Origin: AWTP1-13 sp963770295
GTDB taxonomy: Bacteria > Pseudomonadota > Alphaproteobacteria > Rhizobiales > Hyphomicrobiaceae
DNA: 64,000 nt
Reading direction: 5' to 3'
Assembly: GCA_963770295.1 (NCBI GenBank)
Contig: CAVYPA010000002.1
Span: forward strand, 1 to 64,000
Below the pieces are notes generated by a model. The model saw only the letters and a list, made by a program, of their open reading frames with translations. It did no database searches and was not told where the DNA came from. Of the stretch, positions 27,750-36,650 are shown one piece after another; the stretch's first letter is position 1, and each line of letters starts with the position of its first letter. Position numbers and translations under genes: made by a program.

Positions 27750-28676
27750 ATGGCGCTTCGGTTGCTCGGTCATATCGAACTTCCGCCGAATCAAGGCAAG
27801 GGCGGCTTCGACCACGCCGACATTCATCTCCCCAGTGATCGGCTCTACGTTGCGCACACCAGCAACGACGCACTCGACGTGATCGACATCGCGCGCGATC
27901 GCTACATTGAATCGATACCCGAACTGACAGGGGTGGCGGGAGCGCTCGTGTCTGAAGCGCGGGAACTCGTGTTTACGTCCAACCGGGGTGAAAACACCGT
28001 CTCGGTGTTTGCGCCGGGTGCCGAGCGCGAAGCATTCAAGATCCCGGTGGGTGTGAGACCCAATGGTTTGGCATTCGACCCCGCACGCGGCATCCTGATC
28101 GCCGCCAATGTTGGAGATGCCTCAAACCCGAATTCCTATTCGGTATCGGTCGTGGATATCGAGCGTCGGGAGCGGATCGCCGAAATAGGTGTGCCTGGTC
28201 GCACGCGCTGGGCCATATACGATGCCGAACACGAGACGTTTTTCGTTAACATTTCAGCCCCAGCGCTGATCATTGGCATCGACGCTCGCAACCCTGGCAA
28301 AATCTCGAATCAGTACGAGATCCCGGCCGAAGGCCCACATGGGTTGGAACTCGATGTGGCCACCGGCCGCTTACTCTGCGCCTGCGATGCAGGCGTCTTG
28401 GTGGCCGTCGATGTTGGATCGGGGCGGCTGCAAGGTACGGTCGCATTGAGCGGCAGTCCTGACGTAGTCTTCCTGAATTCACATTTCGGGCGACTTTATG
28501 TGGCGATCGGGGATCCTGGGGTGGTTGATGTCATCGACATACGCGCAATGTGCAAACATGAGGTCGTGTCGACCGAAGCAGGTGCGCATACACTGGCAAT
28601 CGACCGCAAACGAAACAAGCTTTACGCGTTTCTCCCGCAAACGCATCGCGCCGCGGTATTTGTCGACTCAACATAA
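27750..28676 (+). CDS. Cytoplasmic YVTN-type beta-propeller protein
   Basis: 308 residues without signal peptide: MALRLLGHIELPPNQGKGG. Propeller repeats: HLPSDRLYVAHTSNDALDV, LVFTSNRGENTVSVF, GILIAANVGDASNPN, RLLCACDAGVLVAVDVG, HFGRLYVAIGDPGVVDV. It matches the family of the secreted propeller at 11247. TAGAGGAG is the ribosome binding site. A ChrB-domain gene follows 100 bp later after a hairpin, so the two probably form an operon. Function unknown; lactonase-like activity is possible. Confidence 0.83.
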   Translation: MALRLLGHIELPPNQGKGGFDHADIHLPSDRLYVAHTSNDALDVIDIARDRYIESIPELTGVAGALVSEARELVFTSNRGENTVSVFAPGAEREAFKIPVGVRPNGLAFDPARGILIAANVGDASNPNSYSVSVVDIERRERIAEIGVPGRTRWAIYDAEHETFFVNISAPALIIGIDARNPGKISNQYEIPAEGPHGLELDVATGRLLCACDAGVLVAVDVGSGRLQGTVALSGSPDVVFLNSHFGRLYVAIGDPGVVDVIDIRAMCKHEVVSTEAGAHTLAIDRKRNKLYAFLPQTHRAAVFVDST

Positions 28677-28693
28677 TCATGGGGCGGACTGGT

Positions 28694-28714
28694 GCGCCTC
28701 CTCTAAGGAGGTGC
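28694..28714 (+). terminator. Intercistronic hairpin
   Basis: GCGCCTCCT-CTA-AGGAGGTGC, a 9-bp stem (one G-T pair) between the propeller and ChrB-domain genes. No T-run follows, so an attenuator or mRNA-stability stem is as likely as a terminator. Confidence 0.4.
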
Positions 28715-28777
28715 AAGTCGGCCAAAAAGGCGCAATACAGTTCAGTGTGGTGTTCCCTAGCCTGAGAGGAGATCATC

Positions 28778-29239
28778 ATGAAGTGGATCACGCGCGAGAA
28801 GGTCAAGGTGGATCGGGTGGCCTGTCCTTGGCTGATCCGCAAATTCATTGATCCGCAGGCCGAGTTCTTGTTTGTCCCGGCGGACCAGGTCATGGAGATG
28901 GCCAAGCGCGAGGGGGCAACACCTTATGACGTGAAGGATGTCGAATTTGGGCATCACGGTAAGGAGTGTTCTTTCGACGCCTTTGTAAAGAAGCACCACC
29001 TCGACCGGGATCCGGCTATCGTGCTCATGGCCAAGATCGTCAATGGCGCTGATACGGACAACACCCTTTGGAACCAGCCGGAAGCAGCCGGTCTCAATGC
29101 CATTGCGGAGGGATTCCGACACATGGGACTCAAAAACGACCATGAGATGCTGGCCGCAGAGTCAATCATGTATGATGCCCTCTACGCGTACTGCCAGGAG
29201 ATGGTCCGTCGGGGCAAACCGGATGGCTATTTCCGGTGA
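28778..29239 (+). CDS. Stand-alone ChrB-domain protein
   Basis: 153 residues, a ChrB C-terminal domain without rhodanese or DNA-binding region. Landmarks: KVDRVACPWLIRKFIDP, KECSFDAFVKKHHLDRDP, LMAKIVNGADTDNTLWNQP. GAGAGGAG precedes the ATG. Proteins of this kind are annotated as chromate resistance proteins; their activity is unproven. It is more distant from the two fused copies (10183, 15541) than they are from each other. It sits behind the cytoplasmic propeller gene. Confidence 0.88.
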   Translation: MKWITREKVKVDRVACPWLIRKFIDPQAEFLFVPADQVMEMAKREGATPYDVKDVEFGHHGKECSFDAFVKKHHLDRDPAIVLMAKIVNGADTDNTLWNQPEAAGLNAIAEGFRHMGLKNDHEMLAAESIMYDALYAYCQEMVRRGKPDGYFR

Positions 29240-29603
29240 GCCTGTTCTTGCAGGCTTGAGGAAAATGCGCTGGCACGCTCATAGCGTGGCCTCATCACTC
29301 TGCGGGATGTTCGTCCGGCTGGTCCCGCCAGTTTATGAGCTGTGCTTAGCTGCCGAACTTGCAACCGATTTGTTTTGTCGTGGTCCCTATTCCTGCCACT
29401 CCAACTTTCTGTGGCCCTTAGGAAGCGCAACGCAATCATAGCATTCTGGAATCAGTCAAAGAGTCGCTTTCCCGTTGCGCTGCGAGCCACCGCTGAACCC
29501 GGCAACCTGCAAACCGAGCCGAGGCGCGACCAACCACCGATGTGTTCGTCAGCGCCCACATTTGGAGGTCCCGCCGCGCCGTTGCTTGTAGCGCTTGTGT
29601 TCC
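29240..29603. other. Intergenic, nothing recognised
   Basis: The sequence lies between the convergent ends of the ChrB-domain gene and the outer-membrane gene. No gene is supported. Confidence 0.4.
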
Positions 29604-30476
29604 TCAGAAACGGACCGACAGTCCAACGAATGGATTGATCCGGTCTGCCGCCGGCGTCACGCCAACATTCACTCCAGCATCCAGTTGGATGTTTTTGGTC
29701 AGCTTATAGGTGATGCCTGTTCCGAGGACGACAGGGTCACCGCGAGCGTCCTCAGTATTGAAGCGGCCCGCAATTTCGTAATAAGTGCCAAATTTTTCGC
29801 TCCAATCGTATGAAAATGAAGCCGATGCAAAGTATTCGGTATGGTAGCTGCTCTCGGCATCCTCCCTCAAATGAGCGAGGCCGCCATTCAAAGTGACTTC
29901 CCACTTTTCGGAGAGCTTGACCGCGAGTGGTACTATGATGCCGCCGGCAACAAACTCTGGACTGATCCCGTTGTGGCGATCGGTGGGCAGCATAACAAAA
30001 GGCAGCAGTGCCAGCGCGGTTGCGCCAGGCTTCTCGAAACTGTCGTTACCCCACAGATTGACCTTTGCGCGAAGGTTGAGGCGACCGATACCGGACTGAT
30101 CGAAAATTCGGAGAGGGTCTGCCTGTCGGATGCGCACCGTACCATATGGCTGCCATACCAGGTCGATCTCGGCGGAGTTTGTAATTCCGATTCTCATGTT
30201 CGTCGTAGCGAACTCAAACTCATCGGTAACGGTACGCTCTTGATCCGGAGCAGATCGAGTGTAACCGACAAGGGTCGTCTCAAACTGAACATGTCCGGCG
30301 TCGACCGTGAATGGGCTCTCTGTTATGTCCGGGCGATCGGTCGTCATCTCGCGCAACAACCGGTCTGGCGTCGGGTTGAACAGCCAGTATTGGTTTTTAT
30401 CGGCGCCCACCGCTCCAGAGTTGGACAGCAGAAGCAACACGGCCGCTGCATAGCTCATTGCAGCCGGCCCCTTCAT
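29604..30476 (-). CDS. Outer-membrane beta-barrel protein (phenol-degradation MetA-pathway transporter family)
   Basis: 290 residues from ATG 30476 (GAAGGGG upstream). Signal peptide MSYAAAVLLLLSNSGAVGA. TTDRPDITESPFTVDAGHVQ is the family start, followed by alternating amphipathic strands and a terminal aromatic residue (INPFVGLSVRF), as expected for an outer-membrane barrel. Likely a channel or porin. A decayed relative is encoded divergently at 31173-31961. Confidence 0.82.
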   Translation of the reverse strand: MKGPAAMSYAAAVLLLLSNSGAVGADKNQYWLFNPTPDRLLREMTTDRPDITESPFTVDAGHVQFETTLVGYTRSAPDQERTVTDEFEFATTNMRIGITNSAEIDLVWQPYGTVRIRQADPLRIFDQSGIGRLNLRAKVNLWGNDSFEKPGATALALLPFVMLPTDRHNGISPEFVAGGIIVPLAVKLSEKWEVTLNGGLAHLREDAESSYHTEYFASASFSYDWSEKFGTYYEIAGRFNTEDARGDPVVLGTGITYKLTKNIQLDAGVNVGVTPAADRINPFVGLSVRF

Positions 30477-31172
30477 ATCGATCCCCTTCCAAATCACATT
30501 TCGAGGACGCTACTGGGGGCAAGCCAATTGTCAAACACAGATCGAGGTGTGGGCGAGCAAGAATGCATTTTCGTATCTGTTCCGGGACATATTGGCCACC
30601 GACGCGACCTCTGTTGCCGAGCATAGTTGCTCGAGGCCCCTGCGGCTCCTTCGCCTGAGCGATCTGTCTCAGGATTTCACATGGCCTCGGGGGGCCTTTG
30701 CGCATGATGCGCAAAGCGAATGGCAACTGAGTGCATCGGGTGCACCCAGCTTGAATCTGAACATATGCCGCCTGTCAGATTTGAAGAATGAGCCTATCCG
30801 GCGTCGATCGATGCTCGGGGCGTCCGCAAGACTTCATAGTAGCGGGCAATCCATGCAATTGTTGTATTCAGGGATCGCCCAACCCTCAGGCGATTTAGCT
30901 TGAGGGGGACCAGCATCTCGGAAGCGCGAGGTGAAGTGATTGCAACGATTTGCTTTTTGACGCGAATCGAAAACGAGGCGACGTCGTAAAAAGGGGGGCT
31001 ATCGTCATGTTTGACGCTAGCGCTTCATGTTGCAAAATAGGCGCAAGGACCGTCGCCTGTCCCCGCACGGCCGTTTACGACCCTCACCTCGATACTTGGT
31101 CCTTGGCGCGCCAGCGAGTGGTGAACCAGCCGTCGTTTGGCTCTATCAAGCGTCCTCCTAAAGGCCAATGCG
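30477..31172. other. Intergenic with palindrome
   Basis: About 700 bp between two divergent outer-membrane barrel genes. Apart from the palindrome at 30697-30715 no coding or RNA feature is recognised. Confidence 0.4.
30697..30715. promoter_or_regulatory. Near-perfect 19-bp palindrome
   Basis: TTTGCGCAT-G-ATGCGCAAA: 9-bp arms around one base. It lies about 220 bp upstream of the intact outer-membrane gene. The form fits a dimeric repressor operator. Confidence 0.4.
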
Positions 31173-31961
31173 ATGGCTAGATCGCAGGCGTATCCTCCAA
31201 CACCTGGCCCATGCAAAATTGGCAGTACCGCCCTCGTTTTTGTGGTCATGTTGGCAGTAGCCGGACCGGCGCTTGCCCTTCGTCCGTTCGATGGGACCGA
31301 TGCTGCGGTCGCCGATGTCGGAGAACTGGAGATCGAATTTCAGCCGGCGGGACGACTGCAGGAGGGCTCAAGCATTCGGTGCTTGGTCCCGTGACGACAC
31401 TGAATTACGGCTTTGCCAAAGATTGGGAGCTCGTTCTTGAAGGACAGCTGACAACACCGCTGTCGTCGTCGGAGTCCTCCCATTTTCAACAATGCTGCGG
31501 TCTTATTAAAGACCGTCCTGAGGCCCGGCAGCCTGCAGGACAAATCCGGACCCAGCATCGCCACTGAGTTCGGCGTGCTCCTGCCAGACGCCGGGGGCGA
31601 TTCCGGCTTCGGCGCGAGCTGGGCGGGGATCGTATCTCAGCGCTACGATTGGGGAACGGTACATTTCAACCTGCAAGCCGAGCTGACGCGCGAGCAACGT
31701 GCTGATTTGTTCATCGACACTATTATCGAAGGCCCTCACACCTGGAAGGTTCGACCGGTCGCGGAGTTTTTCTACGAATGTGAGTTCGGCCAGGCACAAA
31801 CCGCATCCGCGCTGGTGGGGTTGATCTGGCAGGTACAAGACAATCTCGCCCTCGACATCGCCGTTCGACAGGCCGTTACGAATGGTCAGCCAGTTAATGA
31901 GATACGTGCGGGTTTGACCTACAGTTTCGACTTCGGCCGCCGGAAAGAAACCGGCAAATAA
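31173..31961 (+). pseudogene. Outer-membrane barrel protein, frameshifted
   Basis: Signal peptide TALVFVVMLAVAGPALAL, then RPFDGTDAAVADVGELEIEF in the first frame; after a shift near 31375, VTTLNYGFAKDWELVLEGQ; after a shift back near 31482, FNNAAVLLKTVLRPGSLQD and on to DIAVRQAVTNGQPVNEIRAG and YSFDFGRRKETGK. Joined, this makes a ~262-residue barrel protein of the same broad class as the product at 29604. Two compensating indels leave the outer parts in one register. Confidence 0.7.
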
Positions 31962-32080
31962 GTTGACCAAGAGCCATACACGATCGTCGTTGATGCTGAC
32001 TATCGACCAACAATTGCGATGGGGCCCGCGGCTGTCAAATGGTCGACGGTGAGTCGTGCCCTCATTCTAGGAAGATGGAT

Positions 32081-32353
32081 TCAGAGAACCTTCTCACAAT
32101 GAAAGCGCGTCACTTCCTCCACATCCCTAAGATGGGCGAGGGCAGTTTGCACTTTCTGAAGATGCGCATGCTCACCTCCTCCCATTCCCTCGTCCTCAGC
32201 TCGCTGAAGGGCTCGCTCATCAGCCTCCCACGCCTTCAGGATGGCCCACTTCTCGGCGACGCCGATGTCTTCGGCTTCGACAACGTCCATTGGACGCTTG
32301 AATGCTCTATTGGGGTCGACCATCATCCTAGCGGTATTCTTATCATCATACAT
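32081..32353 (-). CDS. Conserved small Rhizobiales-type protein
   Basis: 90 residues with AGGAGGAAG before the ATG. Landmarks: NTARMMVDPNRAFKRPMDVV, EKWAILKAWEADERALQRA, GGGEHAHLQKVQTALAHL. It is hydrophilic, helical and cytoplasmic. I recognise it as a type often seen in Bradyrhizobium genomes, with no known function. It follows the DUF1127-like gene by 33 bp on the same strand. Confidence 0.75.
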   Translation of the reverse strand: MYDDKNTARMMVDPNRAFKRPMDVVEAEDIGVAEKWAILKAWEADERALQRAEDEGMGGGEHAHLQKVQTALAHLRDVEEVTRFHCEKVL

Positions 32354-32386
32354 GACTTCCTCCTTCTGGTGGGCACTTCTGCTCCT

Positions 32387-32611
32387 TCATGCTTGGCCCG
32401 CGTACCAAAATGGTTTTGTCGCTTCGCTTTGTGCCATTGAATGGGTAAGGCCGCTATCGCGCAGCAGCCCATCATCGACCCCGGCGAGAGCTCTGGGTTG
32501 GCGGCTGCGGTCGAGCCAGCCGCTAACTCTCCTGCCCGAAACCCACAACGTGACAGCATGCAACCGATGTAAAAACGCATCGAGTTTGCGCCATATGGTG
32601 GATGTCGTCAT
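32387..32611 (-). CDS. DUF1127-like small protein
   Basis: 74 residues. ALAGVDDGLLRDSGLTHS and the final ATKPFWYAG match the DUF1127 C-terminal pattern (LxGLDDxxLxDIGLxR...KPFW), with a degenerate SGLTHSMAQSEA. The N-terminal half is a basic amphipathic helix (WRKLDAFLHRLHAVTLWV). It forms a run with the genes on either side (32081, 32664), divergent from a LysR remnant. Confidence 0.65.
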   Translation of the reverse strand: MTTSTIWRKLDAFLHRLHAVTLWVSGRRVSGWLDRSRQPRALAGVDDGLLRDSGLTHSMAQSEATKPFWYAGQA

Positions 32612-32663
32612 GCGTGGTCATGTTCGCACTCCCGTGCTGATGTTTGAGCGCACCTCCATTGCA

Positions 32664-32882
32664 TCATGGCCCGAGCGCACGCCTCAGCGCTGTCTCGTGA
32701 GGGATGCCCCGCCTCCTCATCTGCTCGTACTGACGATGCGCGGAAACGGCTTCGATCAACGCTGCAAAAATGATGCCCAGTGTTCTTCCAGTGGGCCAAG
32801 ACGAGCCATCGCTTGGCTGCGCAAGGGCCGCCATACAACCCGTTGGGTAGAAGCTTGGGGTGGGGTGAAAGTTGTTTAACAT
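32664..32882 (-). CDS. Small protein of unknown function
   Basis: 72 residues. The C-terminal half LGIIFAALIEAVSAHRQYEQ followed by MRRRGIPHETALRRALG is like short helical proteins found beside DUF1127 and LysR genes in Rhizobiales. The N-terminal part is low in structure. First gene of a three-gene run going left; divergent from the LysR fragment at 32997. Confidence 0.55.
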   Translation of the reverse strand: MLNNFHPTPSFYPTGCMAALAQPSDGSSWPTGRTLGIIFAALIEAVSAHRQYEQMRRRGIPHETALRRALGP

Positions 32883-32996
32883 TTCTCATCCTCCAGGGAT
32901 GCTGGTCGCCGCGGACCGCAGGTTAGTCGCGTGAAAATGCCCACTCTTGCGGCCTTATGCAAAGCATAGTTTCTCCGAGCAGCCATAGAATTACTC

Positions 32997-33152
32997 ATGA
33001 TCGATTGGGAGGACGTTACCTATTTCGTGGCGCTAGCCCGCTGCGGCACGCTGTCGGCGACTGCGCGAGCACTGGATGGTTTTGCGTTTGGAGGCGACCA
33101 AGTGAAAGACTTTAGGTCAAGTTTCCGAGAATTTCTTCCAGCGGACGGTTAG
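32997..33152 (+). pseudogene. LysR regulator N-terminal fragment
   Basis: MIDWEDVTYFVALARCGTLS then ATARAL is the first helix-turn-helix portion of a LysR regulator. After about 26 residues the similarity stops and unrelated sequence runs to a TAG at 33150. The effector domain is gone. The divergent position to the DUF1127-like gene run is the normal LysR arrangement, so those genes have lost their ancestral regulator. Confidence 0.6.
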
Positions 33153-33359
33153 AGCGAGACGCGTCTGGCTCTAAGTAGCTCCGCCTCTTTTTGAAGCCCT
33201 TCCGGTGCTTGTCAGCCGACCTCACGCTGACTTGCACCGACCCGGTGTCGCTCGGCCAGCAACAACCCCTACCTGGAGTGCAGCTTGGATTCGTTGATGA
33301 CATTGCCGTCCATCAGTTGCGACATGGACATGAAGGGACCTCGCTAACTCGGTAAGCGC

Positions 33360-33683
33360 CTACCGCCTCATCGACCAGAACTCCTTGGAAATCACATTGA
33401 AGTCTGGTCTCCACGAAAAGGTCTCAACAAACTCGATGTCGGGCGCGTTCTCCTTCCACACCGTGAATAGGATTGAGAAGCTTCCCGAGTCGGTCGCGCA
33501 ACGCGACGAATCGACGGTGAACGCCACTGTCCAAGTCCGCTCGAGCTTAGGCAGCTTCATGGGCGAATAGTGGGCCTCGGCAAACGCCATCGTCGGTTTG
33601 CAGGTGTGCTGGGCCAGGGCGTGGCTGGCGCCTGCAAGAGTGAGCACAATCGCGGCCATTCCAGCGATCAGGGAGCGACACAT
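33360..33683 (-). CDS. Small secreted protein of unknown function
   Basis: 107 residues from ATG 33683 (GGAGA upstream). Signal peptide SLIAGMAAIVLTLAGASHAL, cleavage after ALAQ. The mature part has cysteines in HTCKPTM and SSRCATDSG and a beta-rich body (RTWTVAFTV, FSILFTVWKENAPDIEFVE). It follows the MATE gene by 25 bp on the same strand and is probably co-transcribed. Confidence 0.6.
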   Translation of the reverse strand: MCRSLIAGMAAIVLTLAGASHALAQHTCKPTMAFAEAHYSPMKLPKLERTWTVAFTVDSSRCATDSGSFSILFTVWKENAPDIEFVETFSWRPDFNVISKEFWSMRR

Positions 33684-33708
33684 GGGGGATCTCCATCGGT
33701 AAGATGCT

Positions 33709-35154
33709 CTACGCGGCATGGCCAGCAGGCGGCGTCTTCACGCGCCATACCGCGAGGAACGTCAGGGTGGCGTAAACACAGAAACCAGCGCCGATAGAAA
33801 TGAAGAGGCCTCTTGCGCCGAGTTGTAGCCAGTAGATCGCTATCAGAGCGCACCGGCCGCTGAGGACGAGGCGGGTCGCGTTAGCAGTGACGGTCCACAA
33901 CGCATTGCCAAGGCCCTGCGACGCGAAATACGGGCCCATGCCGAGGCCATAGAGGCTATAAATCGGCCCGACGATGTGCAGATACGACGTGCCGAGGGGA
34001 AGGGTAGCTTCGTCGCTGGTGAAGAGGTGCAGCCAGAGCGTGAGGAAGAGAGCAAAGAAGATTCCAATGCCGGCACAGGCCACTGCGACCGTCATTGCCC
34101 CAGTCCAGGCTGCCGTGGGGGCCCGCTGATACTGCCTGCCACCCCAGTTGGTGCCGACCATGGCGACAATCGCGGTGCCGAAGCCGAACGCAAGCGGAAT
34201 GAGGATGTATTCGAGGCGGGCTCCGAGCGCGTAGCCGAGGGCGGTTTCCTTGCCGAGCTGACCCGCGATGCCGGTGAGCACGACGACCGATAGGTTGGTG
34301 ATCACGACATTGATCAGGCCCGGCACGCCCATCTTCAGAATGTCGGCGAGAAGTGACCATTGTAGGCTGGCCCCTCCAAACCGCAGATGGACCAGCGATC
34401 GCGGCGAGCGAAGGTAGGCGAAGAGGACCAGGCTGCCGACCGCGAAGGACAGCATGAGGCCCCACCCCGCACCCGCGGGACCGAGCCCGGGTAATGGACC
34501 CCATCCGGAGATCAGCACGGGCGAGACAACGATGTGCCCAAGAACGCTCCCAACGATGACCCCAGCGGGCAGAGCCATATTGCCCGTTCCGCGAACGGCG
34601 CTTCCGAGCAGGTTCAGCATGAAAATCGAGATAGCGGCACAAAAAGCGACGTTCGCGTAGTCCATCGCAGCGGACAGCACTGCGCCTTGACCTCCCATCG
34701 CGCGAAACACAATGGGTGAAGCGAGCAGCAGCACAGCCGAGAAGGCTGCCGCGAGACCGATCGCCAATATGAAGGTGTGAAATACCAGCGCATCGGCCAC
34801 ATCGCGCTTGCCGGCCCCGAGAGCCCGCGCAATGGCGGACGATACACCACCACCCATGCCGCTAGCTGCCGTGTGCTGCATGAGCATGACGAACGGGAAG
34901 GCGAGCGACACCCCGGCAAGTGCGTCCGCGCCAAGGCGGCCGAGGAAGAGTCCGTCGAACGTGATCATCCCGACGATGGCAAACAGATTGAGCACGTTCG
35001 GAGTGGAAAGCCGCAACAATGTTGGAAGGATGGGGCCTTCCAGCAGAAGCTTTGTCCGCGTGGCGACCGCCGGCTTAGGTGGGCTCTGCGCGGATGATAC
35101 AGGCGCAAGCGTGATCGTCTCGGCGCGCACCGGCGCTTCTCCCGGTAGAGGCAA
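33709..35154 (-). CDS. MATE-family efflux transporter
   Basis: 481 residues, twelve helices. N-terminal half TLLRLSTPNVLNLFAIVGM, LFLGRLGADALAGVSLAF; C-terminal half GVPGLINVVITNLSVVVLT and ALGYALGARLEYILIPL. It exports drugs or metabolites with proton or sodium influx. The first ~40 residues are a polar extension. A LysR remnant is divergent at 35385. Confidence 0.9.
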   Translation of the reverse strand: MPLPGEAPVRAETITLAPVSSAQSPPKPAVATRTKLLLEGPILPTLLRLSTPNVLNLFAIVGMITFDGLFLGRLGADALAGVSLAFPFVMLMQHTAASGMGGGVSSAIARALGAGKRDVADALVFHTFILAIGLAAAFSAVLLLASPIVFRAMGGQGAVLSAAMDYANVAFCAAISIFMLNLLGSAVRGTGNMALPAGVIVGSVLGHIVVSPVLISGWGPLPGLGPAGAGWGLMLSFAVGSLVLFAYLRSPRSLVHLRFGGASLQWSLLADILKMGVPGLINVVITNLSVVVLTGIAGQLGKETALGYALGARLEYILIPLAFGFGTAIVAMVGTNWGGRQYQRAPTAAWTGAMTVAVACAGIGIFFALFLTLWLHLFTSDEATLPLGTSYLHIVGPIYSLYGLGMGPYFASQGLGNALWTVTANATRLVLSGRCALIAIYWLQLGARGLFISIGAGFCVYATLTFLAVWRVKTPPAGHAA

Positions 35155-35384
35155 GAGCAGCGCTTGGGACGAGCGTCCGCCAAAATCGGGTGGCTGCGTT
35201 GGAGACCCGATCGTGCTTCAAGGCGCGAAGCGCGTTACGACATAGTCCTTCGCTGGGCATCGCCGCAAAGCATCGTTTCTTGGGGCGATCCTAGATTTTC
35301 AAATGCACAGCCGGATGATACAGCCTGTTGTTTGCCAACGGCACCGCGCAGCATCGTCACTACGATACACGCAAGGTCATGCCG

Positions 35385-35531
35385 ATGTCGCGCCGTCTTC
35401 CTCCCCTGAATCTTCTCGCACGCGGCAACCGAGCTCGGCGTCAGTCAGGCGGCTGTTAGCCAGCATGTGAAATCGCTGGAGACGGCGCTCGGTCTCAAGC
35501 TGTTCGCGCGTGACGGCAATTCCATGTTCTT
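35385..35531 (+). pseudogene. GcvA-type LysR regulator fragment with internal deletion
   Basis: MSRRLPPLNLL at 35385 is the typical start of a GcvA-type LysR protein. In another register follows ATELGVSQAAVSQHVKSLE and TALGLKLFARDG, the recognition helix and wing. About 19 codons are missing between them and everything after residue ~65 is lost. It is divergent from the MATE gene and was probably its regulator. Confidence 0.65.
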
Positions 35532-35691
35532 GCTCCGCAAGCGTCTAAATATTCGACCGAACCTCGTGATCGCGCTCCGCAGTGCACTTGGCACAGAGCG
35601 TGCCACCGAGCAACCACCGGCGCCTTGGTGATGATCGTGCGTGTCTGACATGGGCGCTGAGGATGCGTTCAATCTCGCGGCGCTTAATCGT

Positions 35692-36204
35692 TTACTTCTT
35701 CCCCAGCGATGTCATAGCTTCCTCGATATGTCGGACGATGGCGTCCCGCGCCGCCACGTAGTCCTTGGTGGCGGGGGGCACGTCCGACCAATACGTAACC
35801 TCCCTCGAGCCTTTGCGATCATTCGGGACTTCATCAAACGCAAAAACCTCGATGGCGCCGGTTGTGTCGGCTGATGCAAGCGGAACCGGAACGTCATCGG
35901 GAGGAACAAGCCCATCCGCGGCCAATCCTTGGCGGATGCTCGCCGGGATGTTGGGGTCTACGGCAATGCCACGCGAAACCGCGACCAAAGGCAAGCCACG
36001 CTCCTTTGCGATGCGGTTGAAATGGGCTGCGGCCACCTGGCTCTTCACCGAACCATGCAGGCAAACGAAGACAATCGTTTGCGGCTTGTCCGAACGAGGG
36101 CCGTCCTGCGCCACTGCTCCGGCACACAATAGTACCATGGAAACAATGATGGAGCGCGGGAGCAGACCGAGGAATGCTGAGAGGATGGAGCTTAATGTGC
36201 TCAT
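35692..36204 (-). CDS. Secreted low-molecular-weight phosphatase-like protein lacking the catalytic arginine
   Basis: 170 residues from ATG 36204. A hydrophobic signal (SIIVSMVLLCAGAVAQ) precedes a low-molecular-weight tyrosine phosphatase / arsenate reductase fold: TIVFVCLHGSVKSQVAAAHF, RIAKERGLPLVAVSRGI, DPNIPASIRQGLAADG. The P-loop reads C48-LHGSV-K54, so the invariant arginine of CX5R is lysine. The C-terminal catalytic aspartate may lie in VTYWSDVPP. Secretion of this fold is unusual. It may be a binding protein or a redox enzyme rather than a phosphatase. Confidence 0.75.
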   Translation of the reverse strand: MSTLSSILSAFLGLLPRSIIVSMVLLCAGAVAQDGPRSDKPQTIVFVCLHGSVKSQVAAAHFNRIAKERGLPLVAVSRGIAVDPNIPASIRQGLAADGLVPPDDVPVPLASADTTGAIEVFAFDEVPNDRKGSREVTYWSDVPPATKDYVAARDAIVRHIEEAMTSLGKK

Positions 36205-36650
36205 TGATTTGTGCCCCGTTGGGATATGAAGGGAGTTCTTGCTCAATAGGGCTAGGGGCGTGTTGACCGCAAAGCATGATTTCTCTGGCTGGCCAGAGAA
36301 AATCTCATAGCGAGTTTGCGAATCCGATCTCCAGTCTGGGCCGCCGCGAACACAAGCGGACCTCGCCAAGCTGACTCCGGATTGCAGCGGCGAGCCCTTG
36401 AACCTTTGGCGCGGAAAGTGTTACCCATGAGTCCGGTACGATCAGTCACCTATGTCTCGCGCCGCTCACCAACGGACTTGGCAGTTTTCCGCAACCACCC
36501 TCGTGGGCGCTTGCGGGAGTTTTGCGGGACTCCAACTGGATCGAACCGCGGAGAACGACCAACTCGACCTGCTATCGAGGCCGGTGCTGGCGAAGCATCG
36601 CAGCGCGCTGTAAGGCTTGGGGCAACCGAGGAGTGTGCGGAGGTGCTGGT
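36205..36650. other. Intergenic, nothing recognised
   Basis: Long open frames here match no family. GGAGG at 36639-36643 is the ribosome binding site of arfB. Confidence 0.4.
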
